Numbered from the stretch's first letter, positions 53,896 to 63,488 are shown. The stretch: 64,000 nucleotides of DNA from Cognataquiflexum gelatinilyticum (GCF_024813435.1 NZ_JANAEZ010000005.1:124001-188000); one strand, 5' to 3'. Translations and numbers: made by a program. The notes: a model not told the origin generated them from the sequence alone.

Positions 53896-56800
53896 ATGGC
53901 AGAGATAGAAGAAAAGAAAAAAGGAGTTATCAGGGAATTTGGAATCAGTTCGTTTTCCGTTGACAACCAGATATCCGTACTCATTCTAGTGATCATTATC
54001 ACGGCATTGGGTTTGGGTGCATACAGGACGATGCCTAAGGAGAGTTTTCCGGAAATCATCATACCAACGGTTTATGTGGGTACTGCTTATCCCGGAAACT
54101 CTCCGGTTGATATGGAAAACCTTATCACAAGACCGATAGAAAAAGAGCTCAAGTCGCTCAATAACGTCAAAAACATCACTTCTACTTCAGTTCAGGATTT
54201 TTCATCCATAGTGGTGGAATTCAATCCAGGTGTTGAAATTGCCAAAGCAATCCAGGATGTGAAAGACGCAGTGGACAAATCCAAGGGCGAGCTTCCTACA
54301 GATCTTGATCAGGAGCCTGATGTTTTGGAAATCAACACCTCAGACTTTCCCATTATGAATGTCAATATTTCCGGAAACTATTCAGAGGAAGAGTTGAAGA
54401 AATATGGTGAATTTTTGGAGGATGAGATCGAAAAGCTTGGTGAAATTTCTAAGGCTGAACTGCGTGGTACAATAGAAAGAGAAATCCGTGTAGATGCGGA
54501 TATTTACAAGATGGAAGCTTTAGGAGTATCATTCAGCGATATTTCCGATGCGATTTCCCAAGAAAACGTGACCATTTCCGGAGGAAATATTCTTTCAGGA
54601 GATTTCAGAAGATCATTAAGGGTGACCGGAGAATTCAAATCCCCCGATGAATTGAATGACATTATCATCAAAACCGAGGAAAGCAAGATTGTTTACCTCC
54701 GTGATGTGGCCACTGTTACTGATACTTATAAAGAAAGAACAAGCTATGCCCGTAGCAACAAACTTCCGGTGGTCACTGTAAATGTGATCAAGAGGAGTGG
54801 AGAAAACTTATTGGACGCTGCTGATAAAATCAAAGAAATCATACAGGAAGCAAAAGCCCAGAGATTTCCTCAGGATTTGGAAATCAGCATTACCAATGAC
54901 CAGTCCAAGACCACAAGAGCACAAGTAGCCGATCTTGAAAACAGTATCATCTTCGGTGTTATATTGGTGGTATTGGTTTTGATGTTTTTCTTGGGTTTCA
55001 GAAATGCCCTCTTTGTAGGTATTGCGATTCCTTTGTCAATGTTCATTTCCTTCCTCATTTTGAATTCATTGGGAATATCACTCAACTTAATGGTGTTGTT
55101 TGCTTTGATTCTTGCTTTGGGGATGTTGGTAGATAATGGAATTGTGGTTGTGGAAAACATTTACCGACTTATGAGCGAAGGAATGTCTCCGGTAAGGGCA
55201 GCCAAAGAAGGTGTCGGTGAAGTTGCATGGCCAATCATTACTTCTACGGCTACCACTCTTGCAGCATTTCTGCCTTTGGCATTTTGGGATGATATCATCG
55301 GGGAATTTATGAAATACCTTCCTATTACATTGATCATTGTCCTTTCCTCCTCTCTATTTGTGGCCTTGGTGGTCAATCCGGCTTTGGCATCAGTTTATAT
55401 GAAGGTTGAAAATCTGGACATCGTCAAGTCAAAGAAAAGGCCATTGGTTGTTTCATTGGTACTCACAGTAATGGCCATCATCGGATACATTGCCGGTTGG
55501 ATTGCTTTTGCAAATATTTTGATGCTAGCTGCAATCCTGACCGTTTTCAATGTTTTTGTGCTTAGAGGTGCTATCCGATGGTTCCAAAATGTGCTACTTG
55601 TCAAAATGGAAAATGCATATGAAAAGACTTTGGCCTTTGCTTTAAGAGGTAGGAATCCATATCTGTTTTTTGGAGGTACCGTATTGCTGTTGTTTTTGAG
55701 CATAGCATTACTCGGGATAAGAGCTCCAAAAGTGCTTTTCTTTCCGGATAACCAGCCTGCCTTGGTCAATATTTTCATCGAAAATCCAATCGGAACGGAT
55801 ACTGAAGCGACCAATTCATTTATGGTAGATAGGATGGAAGGAGACTTGTTAAAATTGCTTGAACCATATGGAACGATCATCGAGTCTGTCATCACCCAAG
55901 TAGGTGAAGGTACAGGCGATCAGACCATGGGCCCCAGTATTGCCAATACTCCCCATAAAGCAAAAATCACAATCAGCTTTGTCGAATACCAATTTAGGCA
56001 AGGAATCAATACCAATAAAATCATGGAAGAAATCCGTGAGATGGTGGAGATTTATCCTGGTGTTTTGGTGACAGTCAATAAGCAGACTAATGGACCTCCT
56101 GTAGGTAAGCCGGTGAATATCGAAGTAAGCGGAGAAAATTTCGAACAATTGATCGGATTTGTAGGGCAATTCAGAGAAGATCTCGCGTCTGCTAATGTTC
56201 CCGGAATTGAAGAATTAAAGTCAGATCTTGAATTGGGTAGCCCTGAAGTCATTCTCAATATTGACCGGGAAAATGCCAGAAGGTTCGGACTTTCGACCGC
56301 CACAATTGCGACTGAATTGCGGACAGCTTTGTTTGGACTTGAGGTTTCCCGATTCAAGGAAGGAGAAGAGGATTTTCCTATCCAATTGAGGTTAAATGAC
56401 GAATACCGTTATGATATTTCTTCTTTGATCAATAAGAAAATCAGCTTTAGGGACAAATTTGGTAACAAAAAGGAAGTTCCGATTTCGGCTGTTGCTGATT
56501 TGCAATATGGATCTACATATGGTTCTGTTAAAAGAAAAGACCTCAACAAGGTAATTACAATTTTCTCAAATGTAACAGATGGTTATAATCCAACTGAGAT
56601 CAACAATCAATTGAAGGAGCTAGTGGCTCAGTATGATGTGCCTGAAGGCATAACTGTAAAATTCACAGGTGAGCAGGAAGAGCAGGCAAAATCCACAGCA
56701 TTCTTGATGAATGCCTTGTTCATAGCCATTTCAGTCATATTTTTGATCATTGTAGCTCAATTTAATTCAGTGACAACACCTTTGATTATCATGGCTTCTG

Positions 56801-57306
56801 TAGTGCTGAGTACCATCGGTGTTTTCTTGGGGTTGGTTATTTTCAACATGGATTTTGTCGTGATCATGACGGGTATTGGTATTATTTCTCTTGCAGGAGT
56901 AGTGGTAAATAATGCGATCGTGTTGATTGATTATACCAATCTAGTAAGACAAAGAAGAAGAGAAGAGTTGGGAACACCTGAGGGTGAATTCCTTCCAATG
57001 GATGAGTTGCTTGGCAGTATAATTCTAGCAGGAAAGACAAGGTTAAGACCTGTATTGCTTACGGCGATTACAACAGTACTTGGCTTGATTCCTTTGGCAA
57101 TAGGGATGAATATAAATTTCGGATCATTACTTAGTTCATTTGATCCTCAATTTTACGTTGGGGGCGACAATGCAGCGTTTTGGGGACCAATGGCTTGGAC
57201 AGTAATATTCGGTCTAACCTTTGCGACCTTCTTGACGTTAGTAGTCGTACCTGTCATGTATTTATTGGCAGATAAATTAAACATGTTGATTCGTAGAATG
57301 AAATAG
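53896..57306 (+). CDS. efflux RND transporter permease subunit
   Basis: 1136 residues from ATG 53896 (a TTG at 53878 inside the adaptor gene is in frame but unlikely). Twelve membrane helices are arranged as one, five, one and five around two large periplasmic loops, as in AcrB/HAE-type pumps. Helix four carries LVDNGIVVVENIYR. The usual Asp-Asp pair is Asp-Asn, as in many Bacteroidota members. The first loop contains the typical VYVGTAYPGNSPVDMENLIT entry. It is driven by proton motive force, and the substrate is unknown. It is the last gene of the TetR-TolC-adaptor-RND operon, which ends at the terminator at 57342. Confidence 0.93.
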   Translation: MAEIEEKKKGVIREFGISSFSVDNQISVLILVIIITALGLGAYRTMPKESFPEIIIPTVYVGTAYPGNSPVDMENLITRPIEKELKSLNNVKNITSTSVQDFSSIVVEFNPGVEIAKAIQDVKDAVDKSKGELPTDLDQEPDVLEINTSDFPIMNVNISGNYSEEELKKYGEFLEDEIEKLGEISKAELRGTIEREIRVDADIYKMEALGVSFSDISDAISQENVTISGGNILSGDFRRSLRVTGEFKSPDELNDIIIKTEESKIVYLRDVATVTDTYKERTSYARSNKLPVVTVNVIKRSGENLLDAADKIKEIIQEAKAQRFPQDLEISITNDQSKTTRAQVADLENSIIFGVILVVLVLMFFLGFRNALFVGIAIPLSMFISFLILNSLGISLNLMVLFALILALGMLVDNGIVVVENIYRLMSEGMSPVRAAKEGVGEVAWPIITSTATTLAAFLPLAFWDDIIGEFMKYLPITLIIVLSSSLFVALVVNPALASVYMKVENLDIVKSKKRPLVVSLVLTVMAIIGYIAGWIAFANILMLAAILTVFNVFVLRGAIRWFQNVLLVKMENAYEKTLAFALRGRNPYLFFGGTVLLLFLSIALLGIRAPKVLFFPDNQPALVNIFIENPIGTDTEATNSFMVDRMEGDLLKLLEPYGTIIESVITQVGEGTGDQTMGPSIANTPHKAKITISFVEYQFRQGINTNKIMEEIREMVEIYPGVLVTVNKQTNGPPVGKPVNIEVSGENFEQLIGFVGQFREDLASANVPGIEELKSDLELGSPEVILNIDRENARRFGLSTATIATELRTALFGLEVSRFKEGEEDFPIQLRLNDEYRYDISSLINKKISFRDKFGNKKEVPISAVADLQYGSTYGSVKRKDLNKVITIFSNVTDGYNPTEINNQLKELVAQYDVPEGITVKFTGEQEEQAKSTAFLMNALFIAISVIFLIIVAQFNSVTTPLIIMASVVLSTIGVFLGLVIFNMDFVVIMTGIGIISLAGVVVNNAIVLIDYTNLVRQRRREELGTPEGEFLPMDELLGSIILAGKTRLRPVLLTAITTVLGLIPLAIGMNINFGSLLSSFDPQFYVGGDNAAFWGPMAWTVIFGLTFATFLTLVVVPVMYLLADKLNMLIRRMK

Positions 57307-57341
57307 CATGATTAAATAAAGGTTGGTGGTTTTTAAATGTC

Positions 57342-57380
57342 AAAACCCCCGGAGTAATATTCCGGGGGTTTTTTGTTTTT
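57342..57380 (+). terminator. terminator of the RND efflux operon
   Basis: Stem AAAACCCCCGGA (57342-57353) and TCCGGGGGTTTT (57361-57372) with a seven-base loop, then a T-rich run. It is the strongest hairpin in the window. Confidence 0.9.
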
Positions 57381-57416
57381 TAAAAAAAGATATGTCAGTC
57401 AAGAGCTTAAAATCCT

Positions 57417-57424
57417 TACTTTTG
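57417..57424 (+). promoter_or_regulatory. -7 element of the UpxY-like gene
   Basis: TACTTTTG is an exact TAnnTTTG match, 23 bases before the ATG at 57448. No good -33 TTTG was found at the normal spacing, so it is only probable. Confidence 0.4.
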
Positions 57425-57447
57425 CATCCGGTAAAATAAATTTTTAT

Positions 57448-57951
57448 ATGTCGGAATTGCAGTGGTTTGTTCTTTATACTACTTCCAGGTCAGAGAAAAA
57501 AGTAGCAAAAAGACTGAATGAAATGGGAATTGAGGTATTCTTGCCAATCGTTGAAGAATTGAGGCAGTGGAGTGACAGAAAAAAGAAAGTCCAAAAAGCA
57601 CTTTTCAATGGATACGTTTTCGTCAAAACCAACCGCACCAAATTATGGGAATCACTACAAGTTCCTGGAGCTGTTAAGTTTGTAAATTTTTCCGGAGAAC
57701 ATGCCACTGTTAGAGAAGAGGAAATCGCAACCATCAAAAGAATTCTTGATACCGGCGTAGCCGTAGAAACTGACGGCTCGGATATTGAAGCAGGAGAGCA
57801 GGTCGAAATTATGGGAGGCCCACTTCAAAACATGAAGGGAGAATGCGTCAACAAAGGAAATAAGGATTATTTCATCATCAGAATTCCCGGAATCAACCAA
57901 AACCTATTGGTGAATATCGAACGGAAATTCCTAAAAGTAATCGGTTTGTAA
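57448..57951 (+). CDS. UpxY/NusG-family transcription antiterminator
   Basis: 167 residues from the ATG at 57448. The frame is open from 57373, but the NusG N-terminal domain begins right after this start (WFVLYTTSRSEKKVAKRLNE). That domain (1-100, including PIVEELRQWSDRKKKV and GYVFVKTN) and a C-terminal KOW-like part (GEQVEIMGGPLQNMKGEC) are present. It is shorter than housekeeping NusG and of the UpxY type, which usually prevents early termination in a capsule or exopolysaccharide operon immediately downstream. Here the next gene is convergent (xseB), so its target is not adjacent. Confidence 0.85.
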   Translation: MSELQWFVLYTTSRSEKKVAKRLNEMGIEVFLPIVEELRQWSDRKKKVQKALFNGYVFVKTNRTKLWESLQVPGAVKFVNFSGEHATVREEEIATIKRILDTGVAVETDGSDIEAGEQVEIMGGPLQNMKGECVNKGNKDYFIIRIPGINQNLLVNIERKFLKVIGL

Positions 57952-57972
57952 ACTTGGATTATTTAAAAAAAC

Positions 57973-58194
57973 TCAATTTTCCTCTGCATTATCTTCCAAG
58001 GCTTTTGCTATTTCGGATTCAGTTGACCTTAACTTCAGTTTACAGTTTTTGACGAGCATCGCAGCCTCTTTGACCAGTTCCGACAACTCGTCCATTCCTT
58101 TTTCTCCACTTTCGAGAATAGCCACGATTTCTTCTATCCTCTTGATTCCTTCATCATAACCACTCGCTTTATTTTCCATAATCTTTGATTTCAT
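57973..58194 (-). CDS. xseB: exodeoxyribonuclease VII small subunit
   Basis: 73 residues, typical XseB size. The two-helix pattern YDEGIKRIEEIVAILESGEK...LSELVKEAAMLVKNCKLKLR matches the family. It binds XseA to form the nuclease that degrades single-stranded DNA. It starts at ATG 58194, inside the 3' end of xseA (stop at 58169). An alternative ATG at 58179 (MENKASGYDEG) would also overlap and is equally plausible. Confidence 0.92.
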   Translation of the reverse strand: MKSKIMENKASGYDEGIKRIEEIVAILESGEKGMDELSELVKEAAMLVKNCKLKLRSTESEIAKALEDNAEEN

Positions 58195-59485
58195 TGATTG
58201 TACTTGATAGGATTATATTTTTTGAAAATGTCAACATTTCCTGCCCAATTTTGGGAGATGATTTATGGATCGGAATTCCGTTGATTTCTGATCGTGTATA
58301 CCCCTTTTCAAAGAAAGTATTAGGGTCAGATTTGTTCAAGTCTTTTTCCAATAATTCTAAATTCCGGTTTTCCTTTTCAATAAATACCTTCCATGATTTG
58401 ATTAAATTCTTATTTAAATTAATTAAGGATAAAGCACTGAATTTGATCTGATTATGATAGGATGACTTAATTCTATTTTGGTAGAAAGTCAGCTTTTCGA
58501 TGTTTTTTGAAAGATTGAATCTGACTAGGTTCTTCAACCTGTTTTCAAGTTCGGTTGTCTTTTTATCCTCTTGAACCAACATTTGGCCGGCAAACCTGCT
58601 CAGGTTTTTTGTCCAGAGGTTGAGGCTGTCCTCAAAATCCCTAAATCCTGAAAGGATAAATTCAGCTACTGCTGTCGGGGTTTTCATTTTGGTATGTGAA
58701 ACAAGATCTGCGATGGTTTCATCCCGCTCGTGGCCTATTCCTGTCAACACCGGAAGCGGTGATTTTGCGATAGCCATCGCAAGTCCATAATCGTCAAAGC
58801 AATCCAAATCCAATTGAGCTCCTCCTCCGCGAATCAATACGATGACATCGAACTTCTCTAAGTTTTGGTCTGCTTCTATTCTTTGAAATGCTGATATCAA
58901 GGTCGCAGCTGCATCAGTTCCTTGTAGGGTGGCTTGGTAAAGCTTATTCCATACTTTGTAGCCAAACCTGTTTTGTTCAATCTGATTGACAAAGTCACCG
59001 TATCCTGCCGCTGTGGAAGAACTGATGACAGCGATTTTTTGGGGAACAGTCGGAAGTGCGTAGCGTTTATTCAGCTCTATCATTCCTTCTTTGGAAAGTC
59101 TGTTAATGATTTCCTGACGGATTCTTGCCCTTTCACCCAAAGTGAAATTGGGATCAATGTCCTTGATATTGAGGCTGATTCCGTATAGTTCATGGAAGGT
59201 AACCGTCACCTGAGCCAAAATTTTCATTCCGGCGCGGAGTGATTGACCGGTAGTGGCTTGAAATCTTCCTGCAATAGTCCTATAGGAATAAGCCCAGATA
59301 TTTGCCCGCATTTTGGCTGCAATCTGATTCCCTTGCTTTTCTACGAGATCGAGGTAAGCATGACCTTGTCCTGCCTGTTTGAGTTCCCCGATTTCAGCTA
59401 CAATCCAATAAGAAGGTTCAAGATGAACATCTAATGTTTCACGGATCAGTTGGTTAAGCGCTAAAAGGGAAATGGCCTGTTGCAT
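58169..59485 (-). CDS. xseA: exodeoxyribonuclease VII large subunit
   Basis: 438 residues. The N-terminal OB-fold (residues 1-105, SYWIVAEIGELKQAGQGHAY) is followed by the catalytic domain with PQKIAVISSSTAAGYGDF, VIVLIRGGGAQLDLDCFDDY and PVLTGIGHERDETIADLVSH, and then a long coiled coil. With XseB it cuts single-stranded DNA into acid-soluble oligonucleotides in repair. It is the first gene of the xseA-xseB pair, with overlapping coding regions. The upstream side is separated from dapA by a hairpin at 59512-59540. Confidence 0.94.
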   Translation of the reverse strand: MQQAISLLALNQLIRETLDVHLEPSYWIVAEIGELKQAGQGHAYLDLVEKQGNQIAAKMRANIWAYSYRTIAGRFQATTGQSLRAGMKILAQVTVTFHELYGISLNIKDIDPNFTLGERARIRQEIINRLSKEGMIELNKRYALPTVPQKIAVISSSTAAGYGDFVNQIEQNRFGYKVWNKLYQATLQGTDAAATLISAFQRIEADQNLEKFDVIVLIRGGGAQLDLDCFDDYGLAMAIAKSPLPVLTGIGHERDETIADLVSHTKMKTPTAVAEFILSGFRDFEDSLNLWTKNLSRFAGQMLVQEDKKTTELENRLKNLVRFNLSKNIEKLTFYQNRIKSSYHNQIKFSALSLINLNKNLIKSWKVFIEKENRNLELLEKDLNKSDPNTFFEKGYTRSEINGIPIHKSSPKIGQEMLTFSKNIILSSTINEIKDYGK

Positions 59486-59511
59486 TTGGGAAATTACTCA
59501 AAAAGTAGGGT

Positions 59512-59540
59512 AGGGGCAAAAGGAAACTTCTTTTGCCCCT
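59512..59540 (-). terminator. hairpin after dapA, probable terminator
   Basis: Perfect 11-base stem AGGGGCAAAAG (59512-59522) and CTTTTGCCCCT (59530-59540) with a seven-base loop, directly after dapA on the minus strand. The following T-run is short, so termination is likely but may be partial, with xseA downstream. Confidence 0.65.
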
Positions 59541-59545
59541 GAATT

Positions 59546-60403
59546 TTATTTTACAAGATTCTTCAAAATCCTTTCTTTCAGACTTTCTGTAGCCTTTAAC
59601 AAAGGAAGACGAACCGTTTCTCCGCAAATCCCCAAATGGCTCATAAGAAACTTCAATCCGACCGGATTGGCTTCTTCATACATCATTGGGTTGATATCCA
59701 AAAGCTTGAAGGCTGCCTCTTTTGCTTCGTCAAGATTGCCGTGGCAGATGGTTTTGAAAATAGCAGGATAAGCATTCGCCAACACTGAAATTACGCCCTG
59801 ACCACCGATGACCCGCATAGACGGAGTCAGGATATCATCTCCCGATATCAGAAGAAAATCTTTTGGCATCCTTGCTGCTATCCTCATGCATTGGGAAAGA
59901 TCGCCACTTGCCTCCTTCATTCCAATAATGTTGGGATGTTGGGAAAGGTGGACAGTCGTCTGAAAAGCCACATTGGACATGGTCCGACCGGGTACATTGT
60001 ACAAAATCACCGGAACAGGACAAGAATCTGCTATGGCTGTATAATGGGCAATTATTCCTGCTTGCGTTGGCTTATTATAATAAGGACTGACAGAAAGAAT
60101 AGCGTCAATCCCTGAAAAATCTGTTTCTTGGATTTCTTCCAATACTCCGGAGGTATTATTTCCTCCGATACCATATACGACAGGAATCCTGCCGGCATTG
60201 TATTCCAAAGCCGCTTTTAGAACCTGTTTTTTTTCTGATTTGGATAAAGTAGCACTTTCGCCTGTTGTGCCACATACTACCAAATAATCTACACCACCGT
60301 CTATAACGTGGTTGATTACATTTCTCAATCCTGCAAAATCAATTGATCCGTCTTCAGAAAATGGGGTGATTAAGGCCACTCCCGTACCGTGTAACTTCAA
60401 CAT
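59546..60403 (-). CDS. dapA: 4-hydroxy-tetrahydrodipicolinate synthase
   Basis: 285 residues of the DapA/NAL (beta/alpha)8 barrel family. Schiff-base Lys is K163 (IIGMKEASGD), Tyr is Y135 (LYNVPGRT), and the T-T pair of the proton relay is at 46-47 (CGTTGES). It condenses pyruvate with aspartate semialdehyde, the first committed step of the lysine and diaminopimelate pathway. It overlaps the DUF6913 gene by seven bases (60397-60403) and is the last gene of the ligA-DUF6913-dapA operon. Confidence 0.95.
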   Translation of the reverse strand: MLKLHGTGVALITPFSEDGSIDFAGLRNVINHVIDGGVDYLVVCGTTGESATLSKSEKKQVLKAALEYNAGRIPVVYGIGGNNTSGVLEEIQETDFSGIDAILSVSPYYNKPTQAGIIAHYTAIADSCPVPVILYNVPGRTMSNVAFQTTVHLSQHPNIIGMKEASGDLSQCMRIAARMPKDFLLISGDDILTPSMRVIGGQGVISVLANAYPAIFKTICHGNLDEAKEAAFKLLDINPMMYEEANPVGLKFLMSHLGICGETVRLPLLKATESLKERILKNLVK

Positions 60404-60897
60404 GTTTCTTTTATTTTTTTGAAATAAGCCATCAGCTTTTCTAGGTTTGGCTTGAGGTTTTCACCTTCAGTTTTAATCATAAAATCGAGGATGGGACTGT
60501 TTTCTTTTGAGAAAAAACCCATTTTGAACCGACTTTTGTTTGCGAGCAGCAAATAACGCAAATATGGGCTAAGGTGTAAAGTGGGTACCAAAATAAAATC
60601 AAGTTTTTCCTCCATAAACTCATTGAAGTAATCGGTGGGCAAACCCCAAATGGAAAAATAAATCGGGCAAATGGCTTCCGCATCTGTATTTTCTTCAGAA
60701 AAATATCCACCAATGATCCTGATATTGAATCCCCATATTTTCCTTAGCATCTCTTTTGACTCCAGAAATTCCTCCTTGTTAGATGCCAAAATCGCTACCC
60801 GCCTAGGATTGATAGGAAAAGCAACTTCGGTTTTTTTCTTGTTCTTGAGGGCTTTATCCAATTGATAGGTGATCATCCGGTCTTTGATCCACTTCAT
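60397..60897 (-). CDS. DUF6913 family protein
   Basis: 166 residues, no signal peptide or membrane segment. I recognise it as the short Bacteroidota protein usually found between ligA and dapA and named DUF6913. The sequence looks like a mixed alpha/beta domain, with strands such as RVAILASN, IRIIGGYF and LDFILVPTLHL. No catalytic motif is clear. It is linked by ATGA overlap to ligA upstream and by a seven-base overlap to dapA downstream. The conserved placement suggests co-expression but does not reveal its function. Confidence 0.8.
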   Translation of the reverse strand: MKWIKDRMITYQLDKALKNKKKTEVAFPINPRRVAILASNKEEFLESKEMLRKIWGFNIRIIGGYFSEENTDAEAICPIYFSIWGLPTDYFNEFMEEKLDFILVPTLHLSPYLRYLLLANKSRFKMGFFSKENSPILDFMIKTEGENLKPNLEKLMAYFKKIKETC

Positions 60898-63356
60898 GGC
60901 GCTATTGGTTTTTCTACCATTTTGAGGAATTCTTCTTCAGAAATCAATTTGATCCCCAATTTCTCTGCTTTTTCTTTTTTGCTTGGTCCCATTTCTTCTC
61001 CCTCTATGATAAAATCAAGTCCTTTCGAGACAGCTTTCAAGTATTGACCTCCATTGGCTTCAATAAAGTCAATGATTTCGTCTCTTTTAAAATGGTTGAG
61101 TCGGCCGGAAGCAAGGATTTTCATTCCCTCTAATTTATTGCTTTGCAAAACAGCGGTACTTTCCTCTACTTCAAACCTCAATCCCTTATCTTTCAACCTT
61201 TGGATCAAAAGCAGGTTTTCAGGATCTCGGAAGTAGTCCTGCAAACTGATGACAAGCGTTTCTCCTACGCCATTGATTTCCAAAAGCTGTTCGGTACTTG
61301 CCGCTCCCAGTGCATCTATGTTTTTGAAATGTCTTGCCAAAATCTGTGCTGTATTCTCCCCGATATTGCGGATTCCTAAGGCAAACAATACCCTTTCAAA
61401 GGATTGGTTCTTTGAGGCTTCAATCCCTTCTATCATGTTGCTGATCACACCTTCCTGAAAGGTGTTGGCTTTAAGCTTTTTGATCCGGTCTTCCTGTTCA
61501 TTGGTGAGCTCGAGCTTCATTTTCAAAAGAATTCCATGAACAGTATTTTCATGGTAAGCGGCTTTTGAAATTTCAGATAGGGTAGATCTGTTTCCAATCA
61601 AAAGACTCAAAACCAAGGCAACAGGCACATAATCCTCCAAAACCGAAAATTCGGAAGTCATCAGGAGATTTTCTAGGAGCTGAACAGTGCCTACATTCTG
61701 TGCAGTTTTCTTTTTGCTGTTTCGGATAAATGCCTGAAAATTCTGAAGAACATTCAGCAGTGGTTTTTCGGATTGACTTTCGCAGAAACTTTGGATGGCA
61801 GTCAAGGAAATTCCTTCGGTTAAGGCGAAGAATGCCTTTGGCAAAGAGATATAAAGCAAGCCATCATCGGTTTTTTGATATTGGTCTTGGCTCATTTCGA
61901 GTCCGAGGAGGTTTTCCTGAACAGCTTCCAAATCGTATATATCAGCAGGATTTTTGATGAATCCCTGATCGATCAAAGTCCTGATCCGCTCTGTACCCAA
62001 AGAGTCAATGTCCATTGCCCTTTTATGGACGAAATGCTCAATTCGCCCGAGAATCTGTGGCGCACAACCTTTGGTATTGGGGCAAAAATGCTTGGCTTCG
62101 CTTTCCTTTCTTTCAAGTTTGGTTCCACATTCCGGGCAATGGTCTATGTATTGAATGGGTTTGGATCCGGGAATTCTATTGTCCAAAACAACCTCGGTGA
62201 TCTTGGGGATGATTTCGCCGCCTTTTTCTACCTGCACCATGTCGCCTTCATGCAGGCCAAGTCGGAGTATTTCATTGGCATTGTGAAGGGAGGCTCTTTT
62301 GACTGTTGTTCCGGCAAGGTGCACAGGGGCAAGGTTGGCTACGGGAGTAATGGCACCGGTTCTGCCTACTTGGTAAGAGATGGAAAGTAACCTTGTGGCT
62401 GCGCTTTCGGCCTGATATTTATATGCAATTGCCCATCGTGGAATCTTTGCGGTGAACCCCAATTCTTCTCTTTGGTCATAGTCGTTGATTTTCAGCACAA
62501 CACCATCGGTATCCAAGGGGAGTGAAAAGCGTTTTTCCTTCCATTCTTCAATGAATGTAAGTACGCCTTGGATATCCCTGTATTTGGAATGGGTAGGGGA
62601 GACATTGAACCCCCATTTTTCGATCATTGTAATAGCTTCGTCGTGTTTTGTAACTCCGATTTCCTCGCCCAATAATTGGTAAAAGTAGCAGTTCAATCGT
62701 CTTTTGGCGACTACAGTGCTGTCTTGCATTTTGATTGTGCCCGAAGCAGCATTTCTTGGATTTGCAAGAAGTGGTTCTCCAAGAATTTCCCTTTCGGCAT
62801 TTATCTTTTCAAATTCTTTTTTTGGCAAAAACACTTCTCCCCTCACCTCAAACCGGTCGGGAATATTGTCCCCATGGATTTTCAAGGGGATATTTCTTAT
62901 CGTTTTGATGTTTTCGGTGACCACATCTCCACGTGTTCCATCTCCGCGTGTGACTGCTCGGACAAGTTTTCCGTTTTCATATACCAAACTGATGGCCACA
63001 CCGTCAAATTTCAATTCACAGAAATACTCATAATCACGGTGTCCCAATCCTTTGGCTACTCTTTCATCAAAAGCCAAAAGGTCTTCTTCAGAATAGGTGT
63101 TTCCCAAAGAAAGCATCCTGTAGCCATGTTCAGCTGTTTCAAATTCCTTGGTAATGGTTCCGCCAACCCTTTGACTTGGGCTATCAGACTCAAGGAATTC
63201 AGGGCATGCCTTTTCCAGTTTGACCAACTCCTCCAATAACCTGTCAAATTCAAAATCACTGATTTCTGTCCTGTCCTCCTGATAATATAGATGGTTGTGG
63301 TGATTGATTTGCCTGGTTAGTTCAGCAATCCGAGCTTTGGCCTCAGTTGGGTTCAT
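60894..63356 (-). CDS. ligA: NAD-dependent DNA ligase LigA, with an extra segment in the HhH region
   Basis: 820 residues from the ATG at 63356 (MNPTEAKARIAELTRQINHH). The frame is open up to 63446, but the promoter at 63392-63422 lies inside that extension, so the shorter start is chosen. It has the Ia domain (HLYYQEDRTEISDFEFD), adenylation K116 in ELKFDG, an OB fold, a four-Cys zinc finger (CPEC, later CPNTKGC), helix-hairpin-helix repeats and a C-terminal BRCT domain. Usual LigA length is about 670. The excess is an insertion of about 150 residues (about 488-637) between LLGLE and the FQEGVISNMIEGIEASK helix. It seals nicks using NAD. It is the first gene of the ligA-DUF6913-dapA operon. 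Confidence 0.93.
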   Translation of the reverse strand: MNPTEAKARIAELTRQINHHNHLYYQEDRTEISDFEFDRLLEELVKLEKACPEFLESDSPSQRVGGTITKEFETAEHGYRMLSLGNTYSEEDLLAFDERVAKGLGHRDYEYFCELKFDGVAISLVYENGKLVRAVTRGDGTRGDVVTENIKTIRNIPLKIHGDNIPDRFEVRGEVFLPKKEFEKINAEREILGEPLLANPRNAASGTIKMQDSTVVAKRRLNCYFYQLLGEEIGVTKHDEAITMIEKWGFNVSPTHSKYRDIQGVLTFIEEWKEKRFSLPLDTDGVVLKINDYDQREELGFTAKIPRWAIAYKYQAESAATRLLSISYQVGRTGAITPVANLAPVHLAGTTVKRASLHNANEILRLGLHEGDMVQVEKGGEIIPKITEVVLDNRIPGSKPIQYIDHCPECGTKLERKESEAKHFCPNTKGCAPQILGRIEHFVHKRAMDIDSLGTERIRTLIDQGFIKNPADIYDLEAVQENLLGLEMSQDQYQKTDDGLLYISLPKAFFALTEGISLTAIQSFCESQSEKPLLNVLQNFQAFIRNSKKKTAQNVGTVQLLENLLMTSEFSVLEDYVPVALVLSLLIGNRSTLSEISKAAYHENTVHGILLKMKLELTNEQEDRIKKLKANTFQEGVISNMIEGIEASKNQSFERVLFALGIRNIGENTAQILARHFKNIDALGAASTEQLLEINGVGETLVISLQDYFRDPENLLLIQRLKDKGLRFEVEESTAVLQSNKLEGMKILASGRLNHFKRDEIIDFIEANGGQYLKAVSKGLDFIIEGEEMGPSKKEKAEKLGIKLISEEEFLKMVEKPIAP

Positions 63357-63391
63357 GACGGTATTGGGATGAAAATTAAAAGGTAAGATTC

Positions 63392-63422
63392 CAAAATTAA
63401 CTTTTGTAGAAAGAAACACCAA
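63392..63422 (-). promoter_or_regulatory. promoter of the ligA operon
   Basis: On the minus strand TTG (complement of 63420-63422) is followed after 20 bases by TAATTTTG (complement of 63392-63399), an exact TAnnTTTG. Transcription would start near 63385, about 29 bases before the ligA ATG at 63356. Confidence 0.65.
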
Positions 63423-63480
63423 GGATTCTTTCAGGCTATTTGACATTTTACACCATGGGGCAAAAATCGATGGGAATGCC

Positions 63481-63488
63481 TATATTTG
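63481..63488 (+). promoter_or_regulatory. -7 element of the right-edge TetR gene
   Basis: TATATTTG is an exact TAnnTTTG match 18 bases before the ATG at 63506. No good -33 element was found upstream. Confidence 0.35.

Noticed and set aside
60894..63446. Longer LigA starting at 63446.
   Set aside because: The first 30 residues do not resemble LigA and the best promoter lies within them. ATG 63356 gives the family start.
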